Shown here in pieces: positions 8,075 through 18,219 of a DNA stretch of 64,000 nt. The DNA lies in contig NC_042506.1 of the NCBI RefSeq assembly GCF_003054445.1, forward strand, positions 1,805,501 to 1,869,500, written 5' to 3'. The notes beneath the pieces are model-generated. The model had not been told where the DNA came from and made no database searches. It was given only the letters and a program-made list of their open reading frames with translations. This DNA is from Pichia kudriavzevii. Its lineage: Eukaryota > Ascomycota > Pichiomycetes > Pichiales > Pichiaceae. Numbering within the stretch: the first letter of the stretch is position 1; each line of letters starts with the position of its first letter. The position numbers and the translations under genes were made by a program.

Positions 8075-8986
8075 ATGGGAGCATTCAACCAACACACTTC
8101 AGACATTAACTCTTATAAACTGACCCCTAAAAAAAGTATCGGGAAAAGAAAACATAGTGATTCAATCGACGCCCACCTGAATTATAATGCCAGTTTCAAC
8201 CCACTAGGCACATCTAGAACGAGAATGATCAAAAAGAACCGAAACATGAATCAGATTTTTGGACAGAAACTATCTTTAAGCCGGCTCATAGAAACTTTGG
8301 ATAAGGAAAAGTTGCAGAATTTAGTTAAAAATTTAATCAACGATAATCCTGAACTAACTGATAAGATTATTGAAAGCTCTCCAATAATTACCATAGACGA
8401 TGCACTGAATGAATTAGAGAGAAAACTAGACATGATACTTGCCAATATTCCTTACAAGGTGGATATAACATCAGATTATTCATTTTTACGGGTCAAAACT
8501 CTAGTTAATGACTTCTTTCATTCGCTGTCAGACTATTCATTAAGTTTCTTGCCTCCTGTAGAAACAGACTTTACTGTTTCAATAAAGTTTTTGAAAAGAT
8601 TTTTGTTGGAGATATTTCACAATTTGCCGGACTTTTCCGCCGTTGAGTACAAGTATTACCGCAACCTAACTATCGAAAAGTTTAATTTAATCCTGGAGAA
8701 CTCAATAACTAATTATTTGAACGAAAAGAAACAAAACCTGTTACTATTGATTAATGAGAACTGGCTAGATGAATTCAAACAGATTAATGAATTGAATAAC
8801 AACAGTTTTATGAAAATTCAGCTATTATTAGAATCTGAAATTGACAATTACTATAATTCTGGATCATTAATATTAAATACTGAAGTTAGTTCTGCAATTC
8901 TCGACAGTGACAAGGTGAATAAGTTAGAAGGTTTAGATAACCTGTTAAACTTTGCATATCAAAACCCACCATTGAATAACGTTTAG
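8075..8986 (+). CDS. STS1: Sts1/Cut8, nuclear proteasome tether
   Basis: Sts1 (Cut8 in fission yeast) helps bring proteasomes into the nucleus and anchor them there. The 303-residue product starts at the first in-frame ATG (MGAFNQ). A basic N-terminal region carries GKRKHSD, a plausible nuclear import signal, around residues 24-30. The Cut8 core begins at LSRLIETLDKEKLQNLVKNL (about 68-87), matching the yeast segment with MNKNQLQQLLVDL, followed by NPELTDKII and a helical bundle with YSFLRVKTLVNDFF and VEYKYYRNLTIEKFN. S. cerevisiae Sts1 is 319 aa. The C-terminal tail is variable, as in the family. It lies 173 bp downstream of a tRNA gene and converges on MRPS17. Confidence 0.9.
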   Translation: MGAFNQHTSDINSYKLTPKKSIGKRKHSDSIDAHLNYNASFNPLGTSRTRMIKKNRNMNQIFGQKLSLSRLIETLDKEKLQNLVKNLINDNPELTDKIIESSPIITIDDALNELERKLDMILANIPYKVDITSDYSFLRVKTLVNDFFHSLSDYSLSFLPPVETDFTVSIKFLKRFLLEIFHNLPDFSAVEYKYYRNLTIEKFNLILENSITNYLNEKKQNLLLLINENWLDEFKQINELNNNSFMKIQLLLESEIDNYYNSGSLILNTEVSSAILDSDKVNKLEGLDNLLNFAYQNPPLNNV

Positions 8987-9184
8987 TCCCCATGATTAGT
9001 AGCGGACAGCGATTAACAAATATATCCATCCCCTTTCCGTAGCTGTTCTTCTTAATCATTTTTTTTCTTTTATAGCTTCTTTCCATATAACCCTTCTAAA
9101 TTCACAGCCAAGTTTTACAATTTATTTTGACTCTATTTACATGATATAAAAATAACCTAACACTTACACAGTATTGTAGAAAGA

Positions 9185-9925
9185 TTACAAGGATAAACCT
9201 AGTTTTTGTAATTCTTCACTTGGTGCAGTCTTCAAGTATTTTCTGATCAAATTTTTTCTAATATTCTTCTTAGTCTCTGGAGTAATATTTAACTTCTCGG
9301 ATATTTGGTAAACAATATCCTTCTTTGATTCATCGTTTAATAGATTATTTAAGGTTTCAGTTAGCTTTAAATCATTTGAAAGTGATTCAATCTTACTTGA
9401 GAGACTGGAAATTGAAGTCGTAAATAACTCTTTGCTTGGAGACTCAACATTGGTATTTGAGATATTGTATTTGCCCATGATTTCAGTTATTTTTTCGACT
9501 TCTTCTTCGGTCAAGTTTTCCTTTCTTCTTAAAGCTTGAACGCTCGATAAGTCTTCATACAAAGAGTTATCTGAAAACTTTTCGTATAGCGTTCTCTTTT
9601 GTTCCAATAGACTACTCTTTTCTCTTTCCTCCTTTTGAACATTTGCTTTGGCTTCCTTTTGATAAGTTGCAAACTGTTGACCTTTATTCTTTTTGATTTC
9701 AGCAACAGCAAAGAATTTTCTTGCACTTAATGGCCTTGTCTGTTCAATTCTAACCAAATCACCTTCCCTACAGATATTACCTTCATCGTGAACTAAATAA
9801 TCTTTCTTCTGGAGGAAATATTTTTGGACTTTTCTATCGAATTTTTTTTGCAAAATACGTACTTTGATGGTCTTCTCCATCTTACCTTGTGAAATCACAA
9901 ACCCTAGGAAATTGAGTCTTGCCAT
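9185..9925 (-). CDS. MRPS17: Mitochondrial small-subunit ribosomal protein uS17m
   Basis: Mitoribosomal uS17 homologue that binds small-subunit rRNA. The 246-residue product starts MARLNFLGFVISQGKMEKTIKV, nearly the same as the yeast Mrps17 N-terminus, and has the diagnostic DYLVHDEGNICREGDLVRIE at about 44-63, then RPLSARKFFAVAEI. The uS17 OB-fold occupies residues 1-85. A long helical, charged C-terminal extension (about 90-246) ends with the basic segment KKNIRKNLIRKYL; this extension is typical of fungal Mrps17 (yeast 237 aa). The ATG at 9925 is chosen because residues upstream are not conserved. STS1 ends 198 bp away on the other strand. Confidence 0.95.
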   Translation of the reverse strand: MARLNFLGFVISQGKMEKTIKVRILQKKFDRKVQKYFLQKKDYLVHDEGNICREGDLVRIEQTRPLSARKFFAVAEIKKNKGQQFATYQKEAKANVQKEEREKSSLLEQKRTLYEKFSDNSLYEDLSSVQALRRKENLTEEEVEKITEIMGKYNISNTNVESPSKELFTTSISSLSSKIESLSNDLKLTETLNNLLNDESKKDIVYQISEKLNITPETKKNIRKNLIRKYLKTAPSEELQKLGLSL

Positions 9926-12900
9926 GTTGGTTGATTGTTTGGTGTTTATGTTCCTTTTTAAGATCCAAGTCAATCAAGCTACTACAATTCAAGGTAGTGA
10001 CACTTTCATCGTCCAATTCGCAGCTTATAAAAAATCAATTAAACAAGCTGAAAAAAATTATGTCGACGCGTCGACAAATAAATAGACTAACTTGGTGTTG
10101 CTTGCCATGGGAAGCTGTAGTTGACTTTATTGAAATGAACCAGAAATATTGCTTAGCAACATCCAAAACCGATATGGATGGTTTTTTTTTCTCAAAAAAA
10201 GTATCTCTTCAATAAAAAAAGAGTTCAGCCCACGACTTATATTCTTAATGGACATAAGAAATATAGAACTTGATTACTGCTATGCTTTTTTTGTGATATG
10301 AGGAACCTTTCTAAAACTGAATAGCCATACCATTTGCAAGCAAGTAAGCTTAGTTTCTTTTTGGTTCAATGAATTGAGAATGAAACCACGCATGGAAACT
10401 ATTTTGAGAGCAAGTTTGTACCTGGAGTCGGCTCTTTAAGGGTTAACTTTAAATTTGCGTTTGAGGAGTTGCTCATCTGGTTATTGAAGGAATCCAACGT
10501 GGAAACATCTCGAGAGCTGAAACATATTCAACATTATCAAAAAGTTCAGCAAGATTTGGACGATGGGAGCCAGGCAAAATCCCGTTAAGTACCTTAAGGA
10601 TTGTGAATTTGGTAAAATGGATGCCATTAACACAAGATCCTACATAATTACAATTTGATGATTGCCAGACAATTAGCTTGAGTAACTTGACTATTGACAT
10701 CTAATCCGGTAATTCAATAAGCTTTGTGCACAAAACTCATTCCTTCAAGCTAACTATCTATGAGTAAATGAAAATTCATCAAATATATGTGTAGAGTAAC
10801 ATTAAGATATGATTAAATTCTTTCCCTTGTTGGTTCCTTTCATCGTAATAGCCAATGCTAAAAAAAAGAACTCTGTCCAATGAGTTTTAACGAAAATTAT
10901 AGATAGTATTCGTATACATGTCATCCAGTTGCGTTTCCTTTCCAGGAAATTAGGTCAAAGCTGTTTATAAGAACAATGGCAATAACAACTGGTGAAAGAG
11001 GAGTTTTCAAGGGGGAAACTAAGTTCAGCGCTGTATTTCCGGCAGGTACTACAAAGCCAGCTACTTAGGTTATAAAGGAGAGCAGGGATTCTCAATTTAT
11101 ATGTTCGATATTCCAGAGTTTAAAGTGTTTTTGTGGTTCTCAACAGGAAGCAAGCTGATTACATCAGTTTTGATAATGTAATCTTATATTCAGCAAAAGG
11201 AAAAAAGATAACTCGGGTAATACTTTTACTTCGTCAGGGTGGTTTAATTGAGCAATACATTCCTAACATTTGTATTTTGTAAAACAAAAAAAGTGTTATT
11301 CTCAATTTGGTTGAAGTTAAACGTGGAAAGAAAATAATGCATGTAGGGTATTTTATTATATTCACAATTGAGGATGGTTAACGTATTTTGGTTATTTTGT
11401 TATAATTAAGCGGCAATACTCTGTCAATCTAAACAGAAGAAACACGACGCAGTATCACAAATGATGATGCTTTAGCCATTTGAAGCTAAATTAAGAGTTC
11501 TCATTTATAATGGAGATGTAAAATAATGCGTGATATCATGACCTCAATCCTGTATTGGGATACCGCAAAAAAACCTCTCTTAACGGCATACCAAATCTAA
11601 CCGAATATCAACTAAAAAGATTGACTAGAGTTCCTATCTTGATAGGGAAAGTAAGTACGTTGATTATTTCTCCGTTAATTTCATATTATGAAAGAAGCCA
11701 AGGTAAGGTATAAGTTGTTCAATATAGTAAGACACGATATGACATGGCTGCACACTTTTGAGATTGATCAACAAATGTTTAATTATGCGAGTAGCTTGCT
11801 GTGGCAAATACTATTTTAGTTCTGTATTTTGGTAGCTATGTGAAGAGCTTGTACATTGCGCCTAACAGTGTTGCTGCCCCTAATAAACTGTGACATTTGT
11901 ATTCTGTATCTTTACCAGTGTGTCTTCACTTCTCTTCCCCAATGTTGAAGCAGTATATTAGTCACTATTCTTTTCTGGTATTAGATTATTGCATTATATC
12001 TTCTTTTTTTTTCTGCTTCATTCAGTCATGCGAGCAACTCATGTAGTTTTGCACCTGCCTTTTTCCAGGACATAAACGGTGACCACAAACAGTAAGATCA
12101 ATCCATTCCTATTGTTGCCTTTTCCCTTTTTTGAAATGCTTATTGCTATTTTGCTGTTACACACCTTCCTTTTACGCCGCCGAGGTGTATACTTGCTGTT
12201 TCATTTGATTTTACAACTTTCTTCATTTAACGTTGCAGCAATAAAGGTCCTACCAAGCCACTCAAATATATTAAAGAGCTTCCTATGGCAAGAAGTTTTT
12301 AGACTGGTTCCATAAATCTCCCTCAAATAGCCAATTAAAATGCACACTAAAGCCTCAGGTATACTTTAGAGTGTGCACAGGCAAGCTTCATTGAAGTTAT
12401 ACTCTAGAACACATAGTCCACTAGAAAACCTCTAATGTGAAGATTTGGATGTTTTCTTCGACTATACTGTACCCACTGGATGTGTATATTGAATTCATTG
12501 AAGCTTAGCCAAGTAAGGCCATGCTCTTTGAGCACATATCCGAGCTTAATTTGTAGATATTTGGAGTATCTAGAATTATTTCTCCTGGGTAGCACTCTTC
12601 CTTAACCATGGAAGCCTGATACACGTATATAAGATACACCTTAAGTTTTCAAGAGTCTGAAAGCCACTGTTGAAATATCTGATTCATGATTTTTTATCAG
12701 GTAAATGGTGTTCTCTTGAGGTGCCACTGCAGAATGTGTGGAAAATGTTCCAATTCTCACGTTTGTTGGATACTGTTCTCTGATATAAAATATGCATCGG
12801 AAAAGGCACGCATGAGGCAATTTTCATTCCCAATAAGCTTTCCCCCCAAATAGGAAGCAATTTTGCTCGTTCCACCCGGCGTGTAAATTACCTCTCGGTT

Positions 12901-13117
12901 GAAGATCCAAATAACCAACTAGGCAAAAAGAATGGTTCGATCTGATGCATGGAATCTTTTAAGGTGCATTAAGACCACTCCCGACTTGCGCCTGTTCTCA
13001 TCCTAACTTCGAAAGTAAAAGAAATAACCTTAAAAATAAAAGTTACAATATTAATCTTAAAGATACATTATCTAAAGTATACATATGTTAGTTTTCTAAC
13101 TATAGAGATTCATTACT
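9926..13117. other. 3.2-kb gene-poor region between MRPS17 and the zinc-finger gene
   Basis: No convincing gene over about 3.2 kb, which is unusual for this compact genome. It holds the MRPS17 promoter and the 3' flank of the zinc-finger gene. Short minus-strand frames at 10473-10700 and 12404-12595 have a protein-like flavour (the first leucine-rich) but no full domain, so they could be gene relics. No tRNA, snoRNA box pair or long repeat was recognised by eye; an unannotated non-coding RNA cannot be excluded. Confidence 0.45.
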
Positions 13118-13936
13118 TTACTGGAGTTTTTCATTTCTTTTATGAATCTTGGAGTGCCTGATCATATTTGAACGAACCGAGAACTTTTTACCACAGCCAG
13201 GCCATTCACACACAAAAGGTTTCTCGCCCGTGTGTATGAACATATGGGTTTTCAAGGCTGAAGGTCTATTGAAAACTTTTTGACAAATCGAACACGTTCT
13301 TTTTGTCCTTATCATTGCAGATTTTGATGCTTTGGCCGAATTCGACACAGACGCCAAGTTAGGATCGGTGTTTCTTCTGTTTATAATATCATTATCAACA
13401 CTAGTGTGATGTGAAGAGTTTGACGAGTTGATCGCATTCATAGACACAGAGGAAACATACTGGTTGTTATTTGGATAGTCAAAATGCTCATCTGTGCCTT
13501 GATTGGTATTTAGAGAATATGGCGTGGTGAAGTGGGTAGGCTGAACCTGTACTTGAATTTGTCCTTGCCCTTGTCCTTGTGTCTGTGGTTGAGGATAGTA
13601 ATATTCCGCCTGTGAATGACTCGACAGTTGATAGTTGCTCGGGGTTTTGTAGTCTAAATGTCCTGCATCTAATTTCGGATAGTACTTATAGTTTTGGGTC
13701 TGTTGGAACTGTGGGAGTACCTGCATATGCTGTCCATATTCGTTGATTATTGGGTATGTGTTCATGAAAACTGGACCTGTGGAATATGGGTTGACATTCA
13801 CTGGTGTCATTCCGGCAATTCCGTAATTACTAGTGACGCTGGGAATTTTCTCTATATTGGATTGGTCTGCGCCTGAATTGGCTTCATTCATCGAGTTTAC
13901 TTCATAAGGTATAGGAGCACTAGAGTTATTTGTCAT
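13118..13936 (-). CDS. C2H2 zinc-finger transcription factor, DNA-binding portion
   Basis: A 272-codon frame that ends in two adjacent C2H2 fingers. Finger 1 is C-x2-C-x12-H-x3-H ([17 protein letters not shown]), joined by the linker TGEKPF to finger 2, C-x4-C-x12-H-x3-H ([19 protein letters not shown]). The upstream part is Gln/Pro/Asn/Tyr-rich, including a [13 protein letters not shown] stretch, as in many yeast activators and repressors. The fingers resemble the fungal RPSxLKTH/SNMxRH class (Com2-, Cmr3- and Bcr1-like regulators), but I cannot assign an orthologue. The coding sense continues upstream of this ATG for 40 codons to an in-frame TAG, and beyond it, so the intact protein was probably longer. 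Confidence 0.75.
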   Translation of the reverse strand: MTNNSSAPIPYEVNSMNEANSGADQSNIEKIPSVTSNYGIAGMTPVNVNPYSTGPVFMNTYPIINEYGQHMQVLPQFQQTQNYKYYPKLDAGHLDYKTPSNYQLSSHSQAEYYYPQPQTQGQGQGQIQVQVQPTHFTTPYSLNTNQGTDEHFDYPNNNQYVSSVSMNAINSSNSSHHTSVDNDIINRRNTDPNLASVSNSAKASKSAMIRTKRTCSICQKVFNRPSALKTHMFIHTGEKPFVCEWPGCGKKFSVRSNMIRHSKIHKRNEKLQ

Positions 13937-14056
13937 AGGTACTGCATTGGCTGTGCTTGTATTAGGAGTTATGTAAGGAACAGGTTGTAGGATGGGTTGT
14001 TGTTTGTAGGGATAATAACCCGGAGTAGATTGAATTACTATTGGTTGTAAGTGCTG

Positions 14057-14566
14057 CTATCTTGATTGGACTGATTGCACATTGACCCTGGGAGAGAGGT
14101 ATTCATCACTATTAGTTGTATTTGGATTGAAATTGCTATTATTACCGGAATGGTTTGAATCAATTGATGTTTTCTTCTTACTACTATCGTGATATGGTGA
14201 ATAGTTTTGTGGCTGTTGCTGTAGCTGCTGCTGCTGCAAGGATTGTCCAACGTGTGGATTATTGGTTTGAGGGTAGACCTGATGAGCAGGATATAAGAAT
14301 TGAGTTTGTTGACTTTGAGGCTGAGTGGGTAATTGGTGCGGTACTTTTGATTGCGGTGGAGATTGAGAAGTTGGCAAATTCCCCTTCTGGTTTGAAGTTG
14401 TTTGAAGATATTGTGGTTCCGTATAATTATGAACTTGAAAAGATGATGGATTAGTTTGAGTTAATTGAAGTGGTTGCGGATATGCAGGTGTATAAACCGA
14501 TGGATCTTGCTGTTGATTTGAAGGGGGTTGCCTATAAAAATAAGCCTTTGAATCTGAACACATCAT
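14057..14566 (-). CDS. Gln/Pro-rich N-terminal piece of the zinc-finger gene, closed by an in-frame TAG
   Basis: A 169-codon frame starting MMCSDSKAYFYRQPP, rich in Gln, Pro, Asn, Ser and Tyr, including a QQQQLQQQPQ tract. It is in the same reading frame as the zinc-finger ORF downstream, and the 40 codons between the TAG (14057-14059) and that ORF's first ATG have the same Gln/Pro-rich character. The two ORFs therefore look like one gene of about 480 codons interrupted by a single TAG, followed directly by CAG CAC. I found no convincing 5' splice site, branch site and 3' site that would remove the stop. Alternatives are a recent nonsense mutation, stop readthrough, a long leader uORF, or a sequence error. 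Confidence 0.6.
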   Translation of the reverse strand: MMCSDSKAYFYRQPPSNQQQDPSVYTPAYPQPLQLTQTNPSSFQVHNYTEPQYLQTTSNQKGNLPTSQSPPQSKVPHQLPTQPQSQQTQFLYPAHQVYPQTNNPHVGQSLQQQQLQQQPQNYSPYHDSSKKKTSIDSNHSGNNSNFNPNTTNSDEYLSPRVNVQSVQSR

Positions 14567-17500
14567 TAATGGAAAGTTTATGAATAAGCAGTTGGTCTTG
14601 ATGAAGTGCTAGTGTCAATTGGTAAGTAGCAACTTTGTATGAAATTCGTAAAACCTATAGTAGTATACTAAATATGGGGGAAAATCAAAAATTCTTAAAT
14701 TGATGTCGAGTGAATTCTGTCTGTAGTGTAACACTCGATCTTAATGATGTAGGGATGAACATCCAAATAACCAGTTTGGGTTTGAGATTAGGGTCTGTAC
14801 CAAGATAGTATATGGTTGCTGTAGAAGAATAGGCTTTTGAGGTGTTTCCCAATTTCAGAAGTGTTTCTTTGAAGGATATATAAACTCAAAGCAACTTAAG
14901 AAATCTTGTAAAATTAGTTTTTGTTTTCTGTTCTGAGCAAAGCAATCAAATCAGGAGCGGCTTTACAGACAAGATTTTGGTTTCCGAAAAACAAAAGAAA
15001 CTTGGACTGTTCAACAAATTGTGCAATTCTTAAAAGATAAGACTAAACGTTGAGGAAGAGGTAGTTCAAAGTAGAGGCGACGGGAAAACAGACTCAACGG
15101 AGGAAAGAAAGAAGACGTTCAAAACAGAGTATCAAGAGTAAAGGCCTACTGAACATCACTAATTGAGGGCCCCAAAAAAAGCAACGGTGAGAAAATAGGA
15201 AAAATCAAAAGGAGAAATAGGGCCAACAGAGAGAGTGGACTTGCTGAAAAAGAAACGACAATCCGCTAGACTAGAGAGGGAAAAGGTGGAGATCTATTAA
15301 TCAAAGGAGAATTAAATAGGGAGGAAACACGTTTTGTGCACCATGAAGTTTTCAATTGCTCATGCAAGATATCCTACGTCTAATCCCGGTGATCACATGT
15401 GCATATTATGTTGTAGTGATGACTCAGGTCAAGTATAATCAATGAATTCCATAGAGAAAGGGTGGGACATGCTCTTTGGGATTGACCAACATCACTAGCT
15501 CAATTCAGGTACAAGCTGTGCCTGTCCTTGAGCCATATATGCCTTTTCGCATTCTCACAGCATCAAACTTCCATTTGCGCGACTAAAATACACACCTAGC
15601 GCAACTAATTCGCAGCTAACGTAGTTAGTCTTTCCAATTCACCAAAGTAGTGCGTTTTCTTGATACCAATTCTTTGTTCTGCACGGACGATCTAGGCGCA
15701 CGCGTCGCCCGATTGGGAAGTGTGCGGCGTCCATGACGCGGCGATGTATTTCCAATACTGTACCAAGGGAAAATTGTGCGAATTTAAGGATGATAGTGTT
15801 GGTTATCCATTGGACGTTGTCTTACATTAATAAATTCTTTATTTATCTGCAAGTAATAATGCATGTATCAATGCATAAAGAGTTTGCGTAATTATGCAAA
15901 TGTATTTTTGTACATATGACATGTGGTATTAATTGTAAAGGGTTTTAGACTTCCTCTGGGAAATATGCCTTTTGCTAGTGTACATAAGCCTCGTCAATCA
16001 GGGGTTAGTCGGTCTATCCGAGAATCGTGGATCTATATACAGCGTACTATTTGTAGATCTTACGCGCAAAGTAGAAGACGCTACCTCATTTTTAGAGAGG
16101 CTAATTTCCGTAGCCGCCGACTATTTCCTGGAACTGGGTTCGCAAAAGTCCGTCAATAGGATCATATGCAAAAGAGGAGAACATCACAGGTGACAACATT
16201 ACAAAAGGTTTTCACTATACAGACAGACCCCCAGATGTCCGTGGTCAATGTATCACCATTATCGTCCTCCTTCTTTCTCGTTAGGTCATTAAAGTCAGAC
16301 TGCGCAAATATGTTTAACCCAATCTGCTAGGACGCTGGAGCTTGTACTGGCAAGGACTTTATTGTAATTATATGACGATGCTATTTGTAATGCTTTTTTT
16401 TTTCTCTTTATCCTTTCAAGAGCCAAGTTAGGACAAAATAATTTCCATGTGTTCATAAACAGAGACAAAACAGATCTGAGACACTGGCGCAGGTAAACTT
16501 TGGCGTCTAACTCATCCGATTCCGGTTATAGTTAGGCCCGAGCATCAACTGCCTAACAATTTCTTCAGAAACAGTGGAACCATTGTAGAAGCTTGCTTGC
16601 CTTGTTTCACCCCTCCCAGTTTCCCCCTTTCACGCACATGTAGTGGCTCACAAAAGTAGTCCCTCCTTGTAGTGGGTGTTGCTGGAGGAAGGAGCCCATC
16701 CGTGTTGACAGGAAATAGAACCTTTTTTTTTTTTTCCTATTTAGGTTCGCAACTGACGGGGAATCGTGAAAGAAAAGAGTACAATTACAACTCCGAGTGT
16801 CGTCCACATGTGTTTATGTTGCTACTTGCCGTTTTTAAAGTTGCTGGCATGTGCGTCTCCATGTAATTAGGTTCGAAAATGTGAGGCCGCAATATGGGAG
16901 GGAAAAACTGTCTGAATTATCCACATGACGCATGCGTGTTGCCAAAATTTTACACCTTTTATTTCCGAATCCTCTATGGATGAATACAATGGGAAGCATT
17001 GTTATGGTAAAAGCCTTTACGTGCTTAACCTTCTCCCTTTCTTCTTGTCTTGTCATGCATGCGCCTTTCTTGTCGACAATACACAACAAACGCCAAGGTT
17101 AAGATCTGGTATTTGACAAGGAACATCCCCTTCTTAGAGGATGATGCGCTTTGTCCAAAATCACTTATACTTTTCGAATATTATGTGCACTATATATAGA
17201 ATTTCTGCTGCAAATATAACCTTAACAGAATTCCAGCTATTTATAACTGCTCGTCCCCAGCGCGTAATATCTTGTTACTGCTATTGGATAACTTTATACC
17301 GTAAAGCGAGGAGATGGTGTACAGCAACTGAAACAAACACACAGCCATGCATATGCATGTCCGGCCTCCGGCGTCTACTATGTTACAGGTTTTGTCCTCA
17401 GTTGCAGCTTGATACCACTTCTTGAAGTGTACCAATCTCCACTATACTTGGTTGTAGATGTGCGGAGGAGAGAGGGATTTCAAACATTCCGAGTTTTCGT

Positions 17501-17926
17501 ATCGACACCTCCATCCTCTTGTAGACGAAGAGGGTGTCACACCAAATTGCCTCTCTCCCAATGGCGCATTACGATACATCATGCCCATGGAGCGGGGGTA
17601 AGGGGAAAAAACCACTACTGTTTGACACGATGGCTTACTGTAGTACCTTCTTCTGTAAACGCGTTGGACACTCTTGTGAGCTTGGTTTGCTTGTGACACT
17701 CTTCATGACACATGGAAGTACAAGGGTTTAACCTCTCCCCTTCCTGCCTACCTGGAGACTACGTTTAGTTGGGGGATGATCATCACCTATTGGGATTTTG
17801 ACGAGACTCGGCTCACTGGTGTTTCTATAACTTGTGAATTGTCGTCGAGCGACTCGACGATATTGGTAATCTATCCAGTTATAAATTTGTGACTCAGATC
17901 CTGCAGAAATAATGGAAAATATAAGT

Positions 17927-18058
17927 CTTTTTTTTCAATTCTTTTTAGTTTTTTTTTTCAATTTTTTTTTTCAATTTTTTTTTTCAATTTTTTTTCAATT
18001 TTTTGTTGACTTTTTATCAAGTTTTTTTTTTTAATTTCTCTGTTAATTTTTTTTTTTT
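17927..18058 (+). repeat. T-tract repeats upstream of NOG1
   Basis: Successive runs of 8-12 T separated by CAA (unit roughly T9-11 plus CAA, at least four units) and further T-runs. It lies about 160-290 bp before the NOG1 ATG. Poly(dA:dT) tracts of this kind exclude nucleosomes in yeast promoters. Confidence 0.8.
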
Positions 18059-18111
18059 GAAATTCTCCATTTTAGGAAAATAGTTTTCATAAAATTTCAT
18101 GCTCTAGAAAG

Positions 18112-18123
18112 AAAAAAATTTTT
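18112..18123. promoter_or_regulatory. RRPE-like element upstream of NOG1
   Basis: The bases AAAAAAATTTTT match the core of the ribosomal RNA processing element (AAAAATTTT) found upstream of yeast ribosome-biogenesis genes. It lies about 100 bp before the NOG1 ATG. The sequence is AT-rich, so a chance match is possible. Confidence 0.45.
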
Positions 18124-18219
18124 CTTCATTTCATTATCTTACCAAATACTTACCCTTAGTTATTGATTTATTAGATCGAATTCTTTGAAACCAACACTGG
18201 ACAGCAGTACTATCCCAAG

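Larger units (their letters stand above)
14567..18219. other. 3.65-kb non-coding region between the zinc-finger gene and NOG1
   Basis: Divergent upstream region of the zinc-finger gene (minus) and NOG1 (plus). About 15000-15330 is strongly purine-rich on the + strand, so pyrimidine-rich in the sense of the zinc-finger gene, as expected of a long 5' leader or promoter. ATGCAT-type and ATGCAAA motifs cluster near 15855-15900, and a GC-rich patch lies at about 15690-15750. Short ORFs here have no coding look. A long regulatory region of this type is common around yeast developmental regulators. Confidence 0.5.

Noticed and set aside
9926-13117. Centromere or telomerase/RNase P RNA in the gene desert
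   Set aside because: I saw no inverted-repeat core, CDE-like elements or conserved RNA motifs; the idea cannot be supported by eye.
16607-17731. Several 60-95-codon frames on both strands
   Set aside because: Overlapping, mutually incompatible, Cys/Arg-rich and without family features; taken as chance in the NOG1-side desert.
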